A stretch of 64,000 nt of DNA from positions 1 through 64,000 of the forward strand of contig DAOTXS010000060.1 of NCBI GenBank assembly GCA_034435055.1, given 5' to 3'. The notes beneath the pieces are model-generated. The model saw nothing but the letters and a program-made list of their open reading frames with translations. It made no database searches and had not been told where the DNA came from. Source of the DNA: DAOTXS01 sp034435055 (lineage in GTDB: Bacteria; Chloroflexota; Anaerolineae; UBA4142). Below are positions 15,624 to 23,855 of the stretch, piece by piece (within the stretch, counting starts at the first letter, position 1; each line of letters begins with the position of its first letter). A program made the translations under genes and the position numbers.

Positions 15624-16634
15624 ATGGCAGTCAAAATTGGAATCAATGGTTTTGGTCGCATCGGTCGATTGGCTTATCGGACGATCAAAGAACGCGCCGC
15701 CGGCAAGATCGAAGTGGTCGCGGTGAATGATTTGTTCGACGCGGCAACGAACGCGCATCTCTTAAAGTACGATTCGACGTATGGCGCGTTCAACGCCGAT
15801 GTGCAAGTCAAAGACGGGAATATTGTCGTCGATGGCAAGACCATCAAGGTTACCGCCGAAAAAGATTTGAACGCGATCAAGTGGGCGGAGATGGGCGTCG
15901 AGATCGTGCTTGAATCGACGGGCTTGTTCGCCGACGCGACCAAGTCGATTGGTCACATCAATTCCGGCGGCGCGAAAAAAGTGATTATCTCCGCGCCGGC
16001 GAAGAACGAAGACATCACTATCGTTTTGGGTGTGAATCAGGACCAGTACGACCCGGCGAAACATCGGATGATCTCCAATGCTTCGTGCACCACGAACGGT
16101 CTCGCGCCGGTCGCCAAAGTGTTGAACGACTCGTTTGGAATCGACAAAGGGTTGCTGACAACGGTGCATGCGTATACCAATTCGCAAAAGTTACAAGACC
16201 TCGGCGCAAAAGATTTGCGCGATGCGCGCGCGGCGGCGCAAAATATCGTCCCGTCCGAAACCGGCGCGGCGAAAGCGGTGGGGCTTGTGATTCCGGAACT
16301 CAAAGGTAAATTCGGCGGGATGGCGTTCCGCGTGCCGACCCCAACAGTTTCGGTTGTCGATTTTACCGCGGTCTTGAACAAGGAAGCGTCGAAGGAGGCC
16401 ATTCGCGATGCCATGCTGGAGTACGCCGGCGGACCGATGAAAGGCATTCTCGGCGTTACCGATGAACCGCTCGTCTCGACCGATCTGCGCGGCACGACAT
16501 TCTCATCGGTGTTCAGTTCGATGGACACACTTGTCATCGGCAATATGGTCAAGGTTGTTGCGTGGTACGATAATGAATGGGGTTATGCGTGCCGGCTCGC
16601 TGATTTGGCAGTGATGGTCGCATCGAAACTTTAA
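15624..16634 (+). CDS. gap: Glyceraldehyde-3-phosphate dehydrogenase
   Basis: 336 residues. It oxidises glyceraldehyde-3-phosphate to 1,3-bisphosphoglycerate with NAD(P). Seen: the Rossmann start KIGINGFGRIGRLAYR, the active-site block SNASCTTNGLAPVAK with the catalytic cysteine near residue 153, the catalytic histidine in TTVHAYTNSQ, and the C-terminal WYDNEWGYACR. Start ATG 15624 follows AAGGAG. Upstream partner of pgk, separated by a hairpin that may protect or tune the transcript. Confidence 0.97.
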   Translation: MAVKIGINGFGRIGRLAYRTIKERAAGKIEVVAVNDLFDAATNAHLLKYDSTYGAFNADVQVKDGNIVVDGKTIKVTAEKDLNAIKWAEMGVEIVLESTGLFADATKSIGHINSGGAKKVIISAPAKNEDITIVLGVNQDQYDPAKHRMISNASCTTNGLAPVAKVLNDSFGIDKGLLTTVHAYTNSQKLQDLGAKDLRDARAAAQNIVPSETGAAKAVGLVIPELKGKFGGMAFRVPTPTVSVVDFTAVLNKEASKEAIRDAMLEYAGGPMKGILGVTDEPLVSTDLRGTTFSSVFSSMDTLVIGNMVKVVAWYDNEWGYACRLADLAVMVASKL

Positions 16635-16642
16635 GTGATGAG

Positions 16643-16678
16643 TCAATCAGTCAACTGGTCAACAAGTTGACTGATTGA
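16643..16678 (+). repeat. Perfect inverted repeat between gap and pgk
   Basis: Fourteen-bp arms TCAATCAGTCAACT and AGTTGACTGATTGA with an 8-base loop. No T-tract follows. Probably an intercistronic hairpin, or a copy of a dispersed palindrome. Confidence 0.7.
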
Positions 16679-16704
16679 TTTGTTAATTGGTCATTGAGGT
16701 TGCA

Positions 16705-17880
16705 ATGAACAAAAAAACTGTGCGCGACATTGAACTCAAAGCCAAGCGCGTTTTGATGCGCGTCGATTTCAACGTCCCGATGGACCAGGGCGTGGTTACC
16801 GACGACAAACGCATTCGCGCGTCTTTGCCAACGATTCAATACGTACTCGATCAAGGCGCATCGCTGATTTTGATGAGCCACCTCGGACGTCCCAAAGGCA
16901 CCGGGTTCGACGCGGAATTTAGTTTGAAAGCCGCATCCCAAGTGCTGAGTAAATTGCTCAACAAACCAGTTCACATGGCACCCGACTGCATTGGTTCCGA
17001 TGTGGAAGCAATGGCAAGATCGATCAAACCGGGACAAGTCCTGATGCTGGAAAATGTGCGCTTTCACAAAGAAGAAGAAAAGAACGATCCCGGCTTTGCC
17101 AAGCAACTGGCAGCGCTGGGTGATGTGTATGTGAATGACGCCTTCGGTTCAGCGCATCGCGCGCACGCCAGCACCGAAGGCGTGGCGAAATTCTTGCCAG
17201 CCGTTTCCGGCTTTTTGATGGAACAAGAACTCGAATATCTTGGTCGCGCAACATTAAACCCGGATCGCCCGTACATCGCGATTCTGGGCGGCGCAAAAAT
17301 CAGCGACAAGATTGCGGTTATCGAAAACCTCTTGCAGAAATGTGACCAGTTGATCATCGGCGGGGGAATGGCAAACACATTTCTTGCGGCAAAAGGGTAC
17401 GCGATGCAAGATAGTCTCGTCGAACCCGGGTCGATTGAGACGGCGAAAAAAATCATCGCCAACGCCGGCGGCAAGTTGTTGTTACCGGTCGATGCGGTGA
17501 TCGCGGACAAGTTCGAAGCCGAAGCCGCGAGCCAAGTTGTCGATGTGGATAAGATTCCTGTCGGCTGGCGCATTATGGACATCGGACCTAAATCGGTGGC
17601 GTTGTTCAGCAACGCGCTCAAAGGCGCGAAACTGGTCGTGTGGAACGGACCGATGGGCGTGTTCGAAATGCCGAAATTTGCCGAAGGCACTTTTGCAATT
17701 GCCAAGTTGCTGGCGACAAGCGGCGCGACGACGGTCATCGGCGGCGGCGATAGCGCAAACGCAGTGAAAAAAGCCGGCGTCGCCAAACAAATGACGCACG
17801 TTTCGACTGGCGGCGGCGCATCGCTGGAATTTTTGGAAGGCAAAGTGTTGCCGGGTGTCGCGGCGTTGAACGATAAATAG
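16705..17880 (+). CDS. pgk: Phosphoglycerate kinase
   Basis: 391 residues, converting 1,3-bisphosphoglycerate and ADP to 3-phosphoglycerate and ATP. Motifs: RVLMRVDFNVPMDQG at the N-terminus, MSHLGRPKG, LENVRFHKEEEKND, the hinge ILGGAKISDKI, the nucleotide-binding GGGMANTFLAAKG and TVIGGGDSANAV, and the final HVSTGGGASLEFLEGK. Start ATG 16705 has GAGGT upstream. Its product 3-phosphoglycerate is the acceptor used by the GpgS gene in this window. Confidence 0.97.
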   Translation: MNKKTVRDIELKAKRVLMRVDFNVPMDQGVVTDDKRIRASLPTIQYVLDQGASLILMSHLGRPKGTGFDAEFSLKAASQVLSKLLNKPVHMAPDCIGSDVEAMARSIKPGQVLMLENVRFHKEEEKNDPGFAKQLAALGDVYVNDAFGSAHRAHASTEGVAKFLPAVSGFLMEQELEYLGRATLNPDRPYIAILGGAKISDKIAVIENLLQKCDQLIIGGGMANTFLAAKGYAMQDSLVEPGSIETAKKIIANAGGKLLLPVDAVIADKFEAEAASQVVDVDKIPVGWRIMDIGPKSVALFSNALKGAKLVVWNGPMGVFEMPKFAEGTFAIAKLLATSGATTVIGGGDSANAVKKAGVAKQMTHVSTGGGASLEFLEGKVLPGVAALNDK

Positions 17881-17900
17881 TCAAAGAGCCAATTAGTCAG

Positions 17901-17935
17901 ACCTCCGAAGTTTTGTAAACTTCGGAGGTTTTTTT
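17901..17935 (+). terminator. Rho-independent terminator of gap-pgk
   Basis: Perfect 13-bp stem starting ACCTCCGAAGTTT with a three-base loop, followed by seven T. Confidence 0.92.
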
Positions 17936-17948
17936 GCGCGGCGTGTGG

Positions 17949-17954
17949 TATAAT
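17949..17954 (+). promoter_or_regulatory. -10 element of the acetyltransferase gene
   Basis: TATAAT 23 bases before ATG 17978, with AGAGGAAAAT as ribosome site between them. Confidence 0.55.
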
Positions 17955-17977
17955 TCCAAAAAACAAAAGAGGAAAAT

Positions 17978-18481
17978 ATGAACCTCACCATCCGCCGCGC
18001 GGAACCGAGCGATTACGAAGCCATCCACAAAATTTTCACATACCCCAAAGTGATTTGGGGCACGCTTCAAATTCCGTATCCTTCAGTCGAACAATGGCGC
18101 AAGAAATTGGCTGAACCGCCGGAAGGATTTTACTCGCTTGTCGCGTGCGTCGATGGTGAAGTAGTCGGGCAAATCGGTTTGCACACCCTGCCCAACTCGC
18201 CGCGCCGCCGGCACGTCGCCAGCATCGGGATGATGGTACGCGACGATTGGCAGGGCAAAGGTATCGGCACGGCGTTGATGCAAGCCGTTGTCGATCTGGC
18301 GGACAAGTGGCTCAACCTCTATCGCCTTGAACTCGACGTGTACACCGACAACGAACCGGCAATCAAACTGTACAAAAAGTTTGGCTTTCAGATCGAAGGC
18401 ACGCGCGTGGCAGAAGCATTCCGCGACGGCAAGTTTGTCGATACGTACGCGATGGCTCGCGTGCGCTTGCCACGCAGTTAA
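17978..18481 (+). CDS. GNAT-family N-acetyltransferase
   Basis: 167 residues. Acetyl-CoA-binding motif A is clear: IGMMVRDDWQGKGIGTALMQAVVDLA, with the R/Q-x2-G-x-G/A pyrophosphate loop, followed by LDVYTDNEPAIKLYKKFGFQIEGT, the usual motif B. It resembles the RimJ/YhhY group of ribosomal-protein or small-molecule acetyltransferases. The substrate cannot be told. Flanked by a terminator upstream and a 27-bp gap to the next gene. Confidence 0.85.
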   Translation: MNLTIRRAEPSDYEAIHKIFTYPKVIWGTLQIPYPSVEQWRKKLAEPPEGFYSLVACVDGEVVGQIGLHTLPNSPRRRHVASIGMMVRDDWQGKGIGTALMQAVVDLADKWLNLYRLELDVYTDNEPAIKLYKKFGFQIEGTRVAEAFRDGKFVDTYAMARVRLPRS

Positions 18482-18508
18482 CAAAAATCAATTTCAAAAG
18501 GAGTACCG

Positions 18509-18931
18509 ATGGCAGAGTACGTTCGCTTTTCGGCAAAGTTGACCGATTCACTCGAGCAGGTCGAGCAAACTATCCGCGACAACCAAGCAACGTTGGACGC
18601 GATTCAGGAAATCGCGCTCAGTCTCACGCAAGCCGTGAATGCGCTGGGCAAGAACGCGATCTATTACATCAAGATGATCGATGCGATTCTGGATACCGTT
18701 GGACCGATCATCACCAATTTGCCGGGAATGAACAAAAAAATCGTGGCATTTGTAACCGACGCACAAAAACTTTCGCAACAACTGCTCGATACCTGGGGCA
18801 ATGCGGAACCGGTCATCAACGATGTCGAGTCTGGTTTGACGCATGCCGACCCCGACAAGTTAAAAGCGCACCTGGGAGACTTGGACGGCGTCACCCGCAC
18901 ATTGCAAGGACTGTTGCCAAAAACACGTTAA
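18509..18931 (+). CDS. Uncharacterised all-helical protein
   Basis: 140 residues, preceded by AAAGGAG. The sequence is a series of amphipathic helices (SLEQVEQTIRDNQATLDAIQEIA, LTQAVNALG, KMIDAILDTVG, KKIVAFVTDAQKLSQQLLDTWG) without cysteine motifs or membrane segments. It resembles phasin-like or tape-measure-like helical bundles only in character, not in sequence I can name. Cotranscription with the acetyltransferase is likely. Confidence 0.55.
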   Translation: MAEYVRFSAKLTDSLEQVEQTIRDNQATLDAIQEIALSLTQAVNALGKNAIYYIKMIDAILDTVGPIITNLPGMNKKIVAFVTDAQKLSQQLLDTWGNAEPVINDVESGLTHADPDKLKAHLGDLDGVTRTLQGLLPKTR

Positions 18932-18942
18932 CGAAAATTGCG

Positions 18943-18969
18943 ACGGCGTCCACACACGGGCGCCGTTTT
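18943..18969 (+). terminator. Terminator after the helical protein
   Basis: Stem ACGGCG (18943-18948) and CGCCGT (18961-18966) followed by TTTTC. Confidence 0.6.
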
Positions 18970-18973
18970 CTGT

Positions 18974-18979
18974 TATAAT
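18974..18979 (+). promoter_or_regulatory. -10 element of msrA
   Basis: TATAAT 24 bases before ATG 19004; AAGGAG lies between them as ribosome site. Confidence 0.55.
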
Positions 18980-19003
18980 CCACCTCACACAAGGAGCAGA
19001 CAT

Positions 19004-19573
19004 ATGCAACAACAAGATAGTATCGGTCGCCCGCCCAAACAATTTCAACTCGCCACACTTGGCGGTGGATGCTTTTGGTGCATCGAAGCGGTGTTCGTCG
19101 AACTGAAAGGCGTGGCAAAAGTCGAATCGGGTTATGCCGGCGGTACGGTGAAAAATCCGACGTATCGCGATGTATGCAGTGGCTTGACCGGTCACGCCGA
19201 AGTTACTCAAATTACATTCGATCCAAGCGTCGTTTCGTTCAAAGAAATTCTGCAAGTCTTTTTCACCGTCCACGATCCGACGACACTGAATCGGCAAGGC
19301 GCGGATGTTGGCACGCAATATCGTTCCGTGATTTTTTATCACGATGAAGAGCAAAAGGAGATGGCGCGCCAAGTTATTGCAGAAATCAACGCGGCAAAGA
19401 TTTGGAGCAATCCGATTGTCACCGAGGTTGTGCCGTACACAGAATTTTACAAGGCGGAGGGTTATCACCAAAACTATTACGCCAACAATCCGGGACAGCC
19501 GTACTGTCAAGTCGTCATCGCGCCCAAAGTCGTCAAGTTTCGTAAGCAATTTCGCGACCGCTTGAAAGCGTGA
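19004..19573 (+). CDS. msrA: Peptide methionine sulfoxide reductase A
   Basis: 189 residues, cytoplasmic repair enzyme that reduces S-methionine sulfoxide in proteins. The catalytic motif GGCFWC sits at residues 21-26, with Cys23 as nucleophile. Further family blocks: ESGYAGG, TGHAEVTQI, FFTVHDPTT, GADVGTQYRSVIFYH, and the YHQNYYANN segment near the C-terminus. Monocistronic, with its own promoter and terminator. Confidence 0.96.
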   Translation: MQQQDSIGRPPKQFQLATLGGGCFWCIEAVFVELKGVAKVESGYAGGTVKNPTYRDVCSGLTGHAEVTQITFDPSVVSFKEILQVFFTVHDPTTLNRQGADVGTQYRSVIFYHDEEQKEMARQVIAEINAAKIWSNPIVTEVVPYTEFYKAEGYHQNYYANNPGQPYCQVVIAPKVVKFRKQFRDRLKA

Positions 19574-19582
19574 TACAATCAG

Positions 19583-19620
19583 ACGCAGACGGATCGAGTA
19601 GATTCGTCTGCGTTTTGTTT
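19583..19620 (+). terminator. Terminator of msrA
   Basis: Stem ACGCAGACG (19583-19591) and CGTCTGCGT (19605-19613) followed by TTTTGTTTT. Confidence 0.88.
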
Positions 19621-19639
19621 TGTCAAAATTTAGCTAAAG

Positions 19640-19682
19640 ATTTTTCAGATTACGCCGATTGAAAAAATTGGCGTTATCTGCG
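19640..19682. repeat. Imperfect palindrome of the CAGATTACGC family
   Basis: Left arm CAGATTACGCCGATT and right arm AATTGGCGTTATCTGCGG form an imperfect palindrome before the PLP enzyme gene. Related half-sites (CCGCAGATT) occur at about 24998-25060 and 38460. Confidence 0.5.
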
Positions 19683-19697
19683 GATGGGAGATTCCGG

Positions 19698-21122
19698 ATG
19701 CTCTACCCTTCGCTTGCCGATGTCGAAAAGAACTTTCGTCAACGTTATCCACCGTTCGCCACCACTCATCAGCTCGACGAATTGCGCGCGACCGAGTACG
19801 CGCGGCTGGACAAACTGGGACATGTTTACCTCGATTACACCGGCGGCGGACTGTACGCCGATTCCCAGGTTCGCGCCCACACCGATTTGTTGCTCGGCAA
19901 CGTCTTTGGCAATCCGCACTCGACGAATCCAACGTCGCTGGCGATGACCCACCTCGTCGAACGTGCGCGCAAGGCGGTGTTGGAATTTTTCAACGCGTCG
20001 CCGGACGAGTACGTGATCGTCTTTACGCAGAATGCAAGCGGCGCACTGAAACTCGTCGGTGAAGCATATCCGTTCTGCCCGGGCGGCAACTATTTGCTCA
20101 CATTCGATAATCACAACTCGGTCAACGGCATCCGCGAGTTTGCGCGCGCGAAAGGCGCAACCGTCACTTATGCACCGGTGCTTCCGCCGGATCTGCGAAT
20201 CGACGAACAGAAGTTGGAAATGTTTCTGAAACAAGCCGACCCGGGTGAATGTAATTTATTGGCGTACCCCGCGCAATCGAATTTTTCCGGCGTGCAACAT
20301 TCATTGGAGTGGATCGCGCGCGCGCAATCGCTGGGCTGGGACGTTTTGCTCGACGCCGCCGCATTCGTCCCGACGAATCGATTGGATTTGCAAAAGTATC
20401 ATCCGGATTTTGTCACGCTTTCGTTCTACAAAATGTTTGGGTATCCGACCGGCATCGGCGGATTGATCGCGCGGAAAGATAAATTGGCAAAGTTGCGCCG
20501 ACCCTGGTTTGCTGGCGGCACGATCACCGTTGCGTCGGTGCAAGGCGACAAGTATTATCTGGTCGAGGGTGCAGAAGCGTTTGAAGATGGCACGATCAAT
20601 TATCTCGGTTTGCCGGCAATCGAAATTGGTTTGCGGCACATCGCTAACGTCGGACTCGATACGATTCACACGCGCGTGAGTTGTTTGACCGGCTGGCTTC
20701 TTGATGAATTAACCGCGCTTCGCCACAGCAACGGCACACCGATCATTCGCATCTACGGTCCCGTGAATACCGAAAATCGCGGCGGCACACTCACGATGAA
20801 TTTCTATGATGCGAACGGACATTTCATCGATCATCGATTAATCGAGGCGCGCGCGAACGACGCAAACATTTCGCTTCGCACCGGTTGTTTTTGCAATCCC
20901 GGCGGCGGCGAACTTGCGCTCGGTATTTCCGCCGATGAATTGCAATCGTGTTTCATCCGCGTCAAAGACCGCTTGACCATCGACGAATTTCGCCGGTGCA
21001 TCGACGACAAAAGCACCGGCGCGGTGCGCGTATCGGTTGGTTTGGCTACGACGTTTGCTGATGTGTATCGCTTTGTCGAATTTGCAAAACAGTTTACCGA
21101 TAAAACGTTGGCAGATTTCTAA
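19698..21122 (+). CDS. Class V aminotransferase, molybdenum cofactor sulfurase-like
   Basis: 474 residues, a PLP enzyme related to the NifS-like domain of molybdenum cofactor sulfurase. Seen: HVYLDYTGGGLY, FGNPHSTNPTS, a core YPAQSNFSGVQHSLEW, the PLP-lysine region TLSFYKMFGYPTGIGGLIAR, and TGCFCNPGGGE, which carries the cysteine used for persulfide. No C-terminal MOSC domain is present. Such enzymes mobilise sulfur from cysteine; a role in sulfuration of the W/Mo cofactor is an inference strengthened by the AOR and MoaD genes. ATG 19698 is preferred because GGGAG lies upstream and family similarity starts there. Confidence 0.8.
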   Translation: MLYPSLADVEKNFRQRYPPFATTHQLDELRATEYARLDKLGHVYLDYTGGGLYADSQVRAHTDLLLGNVFGNPHSTNPTSLAMTHLVERARKAVLEFFNASPDEYVIVFTQNASGALKLVGEAYPFCPGGNYLLTFDNHNSVNGIREFARAKGATVTYAPVLPPDLRIDEQKLEMFLKQADPGECNLLAYPAQSNFSGVQHSLEWIARAQSLGWDVLLDAAAFVPTNRLDLQKYHPDFVTLSFYKMFGYPTGIGGLIARKDKLAKLRRPWFAGGTITVASVQGDKYYLVEGAEAFEDGTINYLGLPAIEIGLRHIANVGLDTIHTRVSCLTGWLLDELTALRHSNGTPIIRIYGPVNTENRGGTLTMNFYDANGHFIDHRLIEARANDANISLRTGCFCNPGGGELALGISADELQSCFIRVKDRLTIDEFRRCIDDKSTGAVRVSVGLATTFADVYRFVEFAKQFTDKTLADF

Positions 21123-21124
21123 AA

Positions 21125-21622
21125 ATGCAATCGCTCGATGGTTCGGTTGTCCGCGCGTTTTTGCAAAACAATTTTGACTCGCGCGCAGATAAAGTGGCGC
21201 TGATCGGCGCGGGAATGTTTTCTGACGCATTTGCATTTACAATCGATGAGCGCGCGTACGTGATGCGCATCGGCGAATGTCCAGAGGATTTTCAAAAAGA
21301 TGCGTTTGCGCACGAGCATTTCGCCGCGCCCGGGTTGCCGATTCCGCGCGTCGTTCGCATCGACCGTTTTGATGACACGCGGCATTTTTGCCTCACCGAG
21401 CGTTGCGCCGGCAGAACGCTGACCGAAAAAGAAAATGATGCGCGCATCGCGGCACAACTCTTTGACACGCTCGATGAAATTCACCACATCGCCGTAACGC
21501 AATTCAGTGGTTGGGGTATTGCCGACGCAAATGGAATCGGGCGTTTTGATTCGTGGCAGAATTATCTCGCCGCGCTCTTCAATCAAAAATTGGTGCACGA
21601 TTGGACGGCGTTGGACACAATA
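21125..21622 (+). pseudogene. Truncated aminoglycoside phosphotransferase-like gene
   Basis: The first about 165 codons encode an APH/choline-kinase-like N-lobe (GAGMFSDAFAFTIDERAYVMRI, then LTERCAGRTLTEKE and LFDTLDEIHHIAV). The catalytic loop with HGD and the metal-binding DFE, which should follow, are missing. At 21623 the frame runs into the terminator of the leftward homoserine dehydrogenase and then antisense through that gene, which explains the long open frame to 21970. Full-length relatives are about 280-320 residues, so this is a 3' deletion remnant. It starts 2 bp after the PLP enzyme stop and was probably its operon partner. Confidence 0.75.
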
Positions 21623-21658
21623 AACAAGCGAAAGACAAAATTCCGTCTTTCGCTTGTT
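21623..21658 (-). terminator. Terminator of homoserine dehydrogenase
   Basis: Fourteen-bp perfect stem (AACAAGCGAAAGAC at 21623-21636, complement at 21645-21658), followed on the minus strand by TTTATT. It marks the breakpoint of the truncated phosphotransferase gene. Confidence 0.75.
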
Positions 21659-21676
21659 GTTTCGATTGCCGAGCGT

Positions 21677-22702
21677 TTACATCGTCGCTTGCACAATGTC
21701 GCGCAAAACTCCCGCCGCCGTCGGATACGGATCGTCTTCTTCAATCGCGGCAAAAATCGTGCCGTTGATGTCGGTGTGATATATCACGCCCATCATCCCC
21801 GCGCCCAACTTTGCCAGCGGATGCGATTTCTCCAACAACGTCGGTTTGACACTGAGGCGATAATCGTTGCCGACTCTTTCCGCCGCCGCAATGAGTTTGA
21901 TTGTTTCGCGATGTTCCGCCGCCGCTTCCAAATCGGCGGGCGTCACCTTGCGAATTCCTTCGATGGTTAGATCGGCGAGTTTCGTTGGACGATGGAGAAC
22001 CGCGTTCGCAATGATGACCAATTTATTCGCCGCGTCCCAGCCATCGACATCCAGCGACGGGTCCGCTTCCGCCATCCCAATCTCTTGCGCGTGCTTGAGC
22101 GCCTGTTCGTACGTTTGTCCTTGTGCCATTCGCGACAGGATGTAATTCGTCGTGCCGTTGACCACGCCCTCGAACTTTTCGATGACCGCCGTTCCCAGGT
22201 CGCGTGTGCCAATGTTGAGCGTAGGCAACCCGCCGGTCACAGTTGCGCTGTGAAGCAATTGCGCGCCGTTCGCGCGCGCGAGCGCGACAAGTTCTTGATA
22301 CGCAAGCACGAGCGGACCTTTGTTCGCGGTGACGACATTCATCCTGCGTTTCAGCGCGTTGCGAATCGCGCTCAAACCGGGTTTGCCGTGTTTCAAATTT
22401 GTCAACGATAATTCAACCAGAATATCCGCGCGACATTGCTGAACCAATTGTTGCGCCGTTGCGCCGGGTTGTCCAAAATCCGGATATTCCTCGATGCCTT
22501 TGCGTTCGCGCTTGAGCCGCAAAAGCGTCGCGAGGTTGAGCGGCTCGTCTGCCAACACGATGCCGGTCGTGTCCGCCGCGCCGACCACGACCAATTCCAA
22601 ATCGTACCGCGCGCGCAAAAGATCGCGTTTGACCTGAATTAATTCCAGCAATCGCCGCCCAACATTTCCCAAACCGATGATCGCCAACCGCGTCGTTCGC
22701 AT
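21677..22702 (-). CDS. hom: Homoserine dehydrogenase
   Basis: 341 residues, reducing aspartate semialdehyde to homoserine with NAD(P)H for threonine and methionine synthesis. Seen: Rossmann start LAIIGLGNVGRRLLELI, VVTANKGPLVLAY with the catalytic lysine, TVTGGLPTLNIG, FEGVVNGTTNYILSRM, and AEADPSLDVDGWDAANKLVIIAN with the conserved acidic residues and lysine. No ACT domain, so feedback inhibition by threonine is not expected from this chain. Start ATG 22702 has GAGGAGAAAT upstream. Confidence 0.94.
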   Translation of the reverse strand: MRTTRLAIIGLGNVGRRLLELIQVKRDLLRARYDLELVVVGAADTTGIVLADEPLNLATLLRLKRERKGIEEYPDFGQPGATAQQLVQQCRADILVELSLTNLKHGKPGLSAIRNALKRRMNVVTANKGPLVLAYQELVALARANGAQLLHSATVTGGLPTLNIGTRDLGTAVIEKFEGVVNGTTNYILSRMAQGQTYEQALKHAQEIGMAEADPSLDVDGWDAANKLVIIANAVLHRPTKLADLTIEGIRKVTPADLEAAAEHRETIKLIAAAERVGNDYRLSVKPTLLEKSHPLAKLGAGMMGVIYHTDINGTIFAAIEEDDPYPTAAGVLRDIVQATM

Positions 22703-22731
22703 CGTATTTCTCCTCGTCACGATTCATAAAA

Positions 22732-22756
22732 ACAGCCCCGCCAAATGCAGGGCTGT
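22732..22756 (-). terminator. Terminator between the MerR-like gene and homoserine dehydrogenase
   Basis: Stem ACAGCCC/GGGCTGT; on the minus strand it is followed by TTTTTATG. It ends the transcript of the MerR-like regulator. Confidence 0.65.
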
Positions 22757-22774
22757 CCATATGTGTTCAACGGA

Positions 22775-23353
22775 TTAAAACAGTTTGCTCCACACACTCT
22801 TGCGGGCTTCCGCTTCCACGCGCGCCAAGCGTTGTTCCAGCATCAAACGATAATCCGCTTCCCGTTTGCGCAACTCTGAGAGTTCGTGTTCCAATTCCAA
22901 CATTCGCTCGCGCAATTTCATATTCTCTTCTTTGAGATTGAAATTGTCTTGAATGATCACGCCTTGCAAATTGCGATTCACTTGCAAACTGCTTTGAATC
23001 GCTTGCTGATTTTCGATCATCGCGCGGAGCGTGTCCGTCAGTACAACAAAACCTACCGACTGCCCGCTCATCCCGTCGCGCGTCGCCAGCGCAGACGACA
23101 CCGTTTCACCACGTCCTTCGGCGTGCAATTGCTCCACGACTTCTTCCGCACTCGAACCGCTAGCCAGCTGTTCTTTGATGCGTCGCAACACGACCACATC
23201 GTCGTCTGAAAAACGACGACCAGAGCCATCGCCGCTGACCGGACCTGAGGGCGAGAGAAATGGCGCAAAATCTTTTGCCCATCGCCTCAACGTGTTGACC
23301 GAGACGTTCAACTCGGTTGCGCATTGTTGGAACGTTTTGAGCAAATCTGGCAT
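22775..23353 (-). CDS. MerR-like DNA-binding protein with coiled coil
   Basis: 192 residues. N-terminal winged-helix of MerR type (LLKTFQQCATELNVSVNTLRRWAKDF, then RRFSDDDVVVLRRIKEQLASG), followed by a linker and a long C-terminal coiled coil (residues about 135-185, KEENMKLRERMLELEHELSELRKREADYRLML). No effector domain with cysteines is present, so it is not a metal sensor. The coiled coil probably mediates dimerisation. Start 23353 has GGGGAAGG directly upstream. Confidence 0.75.
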   Translation of the reverse strand: MPDLLKTFQQCATELNVSVNTLRRWAKDFAPFLSPSGPVSGDGSGRRFSDDDVVVLRRIKEQLASGSSAEEVVEQLHAEGRGETVSSALATRDGMSGQSVGFVVLTDTLRAMIENQQAIQSSLQVNRNLQGVIIQDNFNLKEENMKLRERMLELEHELSELRKREADYRLMLEQRLARVEAEARKSVWSKLF

Positions 23354-23372
23354 CCTTCCCCTTTCAAAAAAC

Positions 23373-23750
23373 CTATTTCGAATCATCGTCCCGCACTTCA
23401 CGGAACGAACCGTCAATCACATTTTCATCGGGCGCATCGTTTGCGCTGGCGTGCGCCGCCAACGCCCGACGATGTTCTTCCACCACGGCGGGCGGACAGA
23501 GTTCGATGAACAACGTCATAGCGAGCGCCAATATACCCAGATCGTCCAATTGCCCAAGCCCCAAGATCAAATCCGGCACAACATCAATAGGAAAAAGTAC
23601 ATAGACCAGCGCGGCGGGAACGATGAGTTTGGTGAGACCGGGGACACGAGCATCCGTGAGCAAACGCCAGACGAGGCGCAACGTGTTCATCAGGCGAGTA
23701 ACCACCCCCACCTGATCCGGCGTGATGACCGGTTTACGTTCTTGACTCAT
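23373..23750 (-). CDS. DUF1232 (YkvA-like) membrane protein
   Basis: 125 residues. The core LIVPAALVYVLFPIDVVPDLILGLGQLDDLGILALAM matches DUF1232, a short domain with one or two hydrophobic helices and a conserved P-D-x-P-D pattern. The function is unknown. The second ATG (23750) is chosen because a -10-like TAGAAT ends exactly 7 nt upstream; the first ATG (23759) would overlap that box. It precedes the MerR-like gene by 19 bp and is probably cotranscribed with it. Confidence 0.75.
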   Translation of the reverse strand: MSQERKPVITPDQVGVVTRLMNTLRLVWRLLTDARVPGLTKLIVPAALVYVLFPIDVVPDLILGLGQLDDLGILALAMTLFIELCPPAVVEEHRRALAAHASANDAPDENVIDGSFREVRDDDSK

Positions 23751-23757
23751 TGTAAAC

Positions 23758-23763
23758 ATTCTA
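23758..23763 (-). promoter_or_regulatory. -10 element of the DUF1232 gene, probably leaderless
   Basis: Minus-strand TAGAAT with TTGCAA 16 bases upstream as possible -35; 7 nt separate it from the ATG at 23750. Confidence 0.45.
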
Positions 23764-23819
23764 CCACGCCTTGCAAATTTTGCAAAATAACCCTTTTGCC
23801 CTCTATCGCCGGTTTATGC

Positions 23820-23825
23820 TATAAT
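23820..23825 (+). promoter_or_regulatory. -10 element of the GH18 gene
   Basis: TATAAT at 23820-23825 with TTGCCC at 23796-23801 (18-bp spacer). AAAGGTC near 23843 is the ribosome site. Confidence 0.55.
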
Positions 23826-23855
23826 CAGGATATCAGATCGCTAAAGGTCAATAGT

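Noticed and set aside
21623..21970. C-terminal half of the phosphotransferase-like frame
   Set aside because: It is the complement of homoserine dehydrogenase and a terminator, with no kinase motifs.
23031..23855. Long open frame that would extend the GH18 protein by 275 residues
   Set aside because: It runs antisense over the MerR-like and DUF1232 genes; the TTG at 23856 with promoter, ribosome site and signal peptide is the better start.
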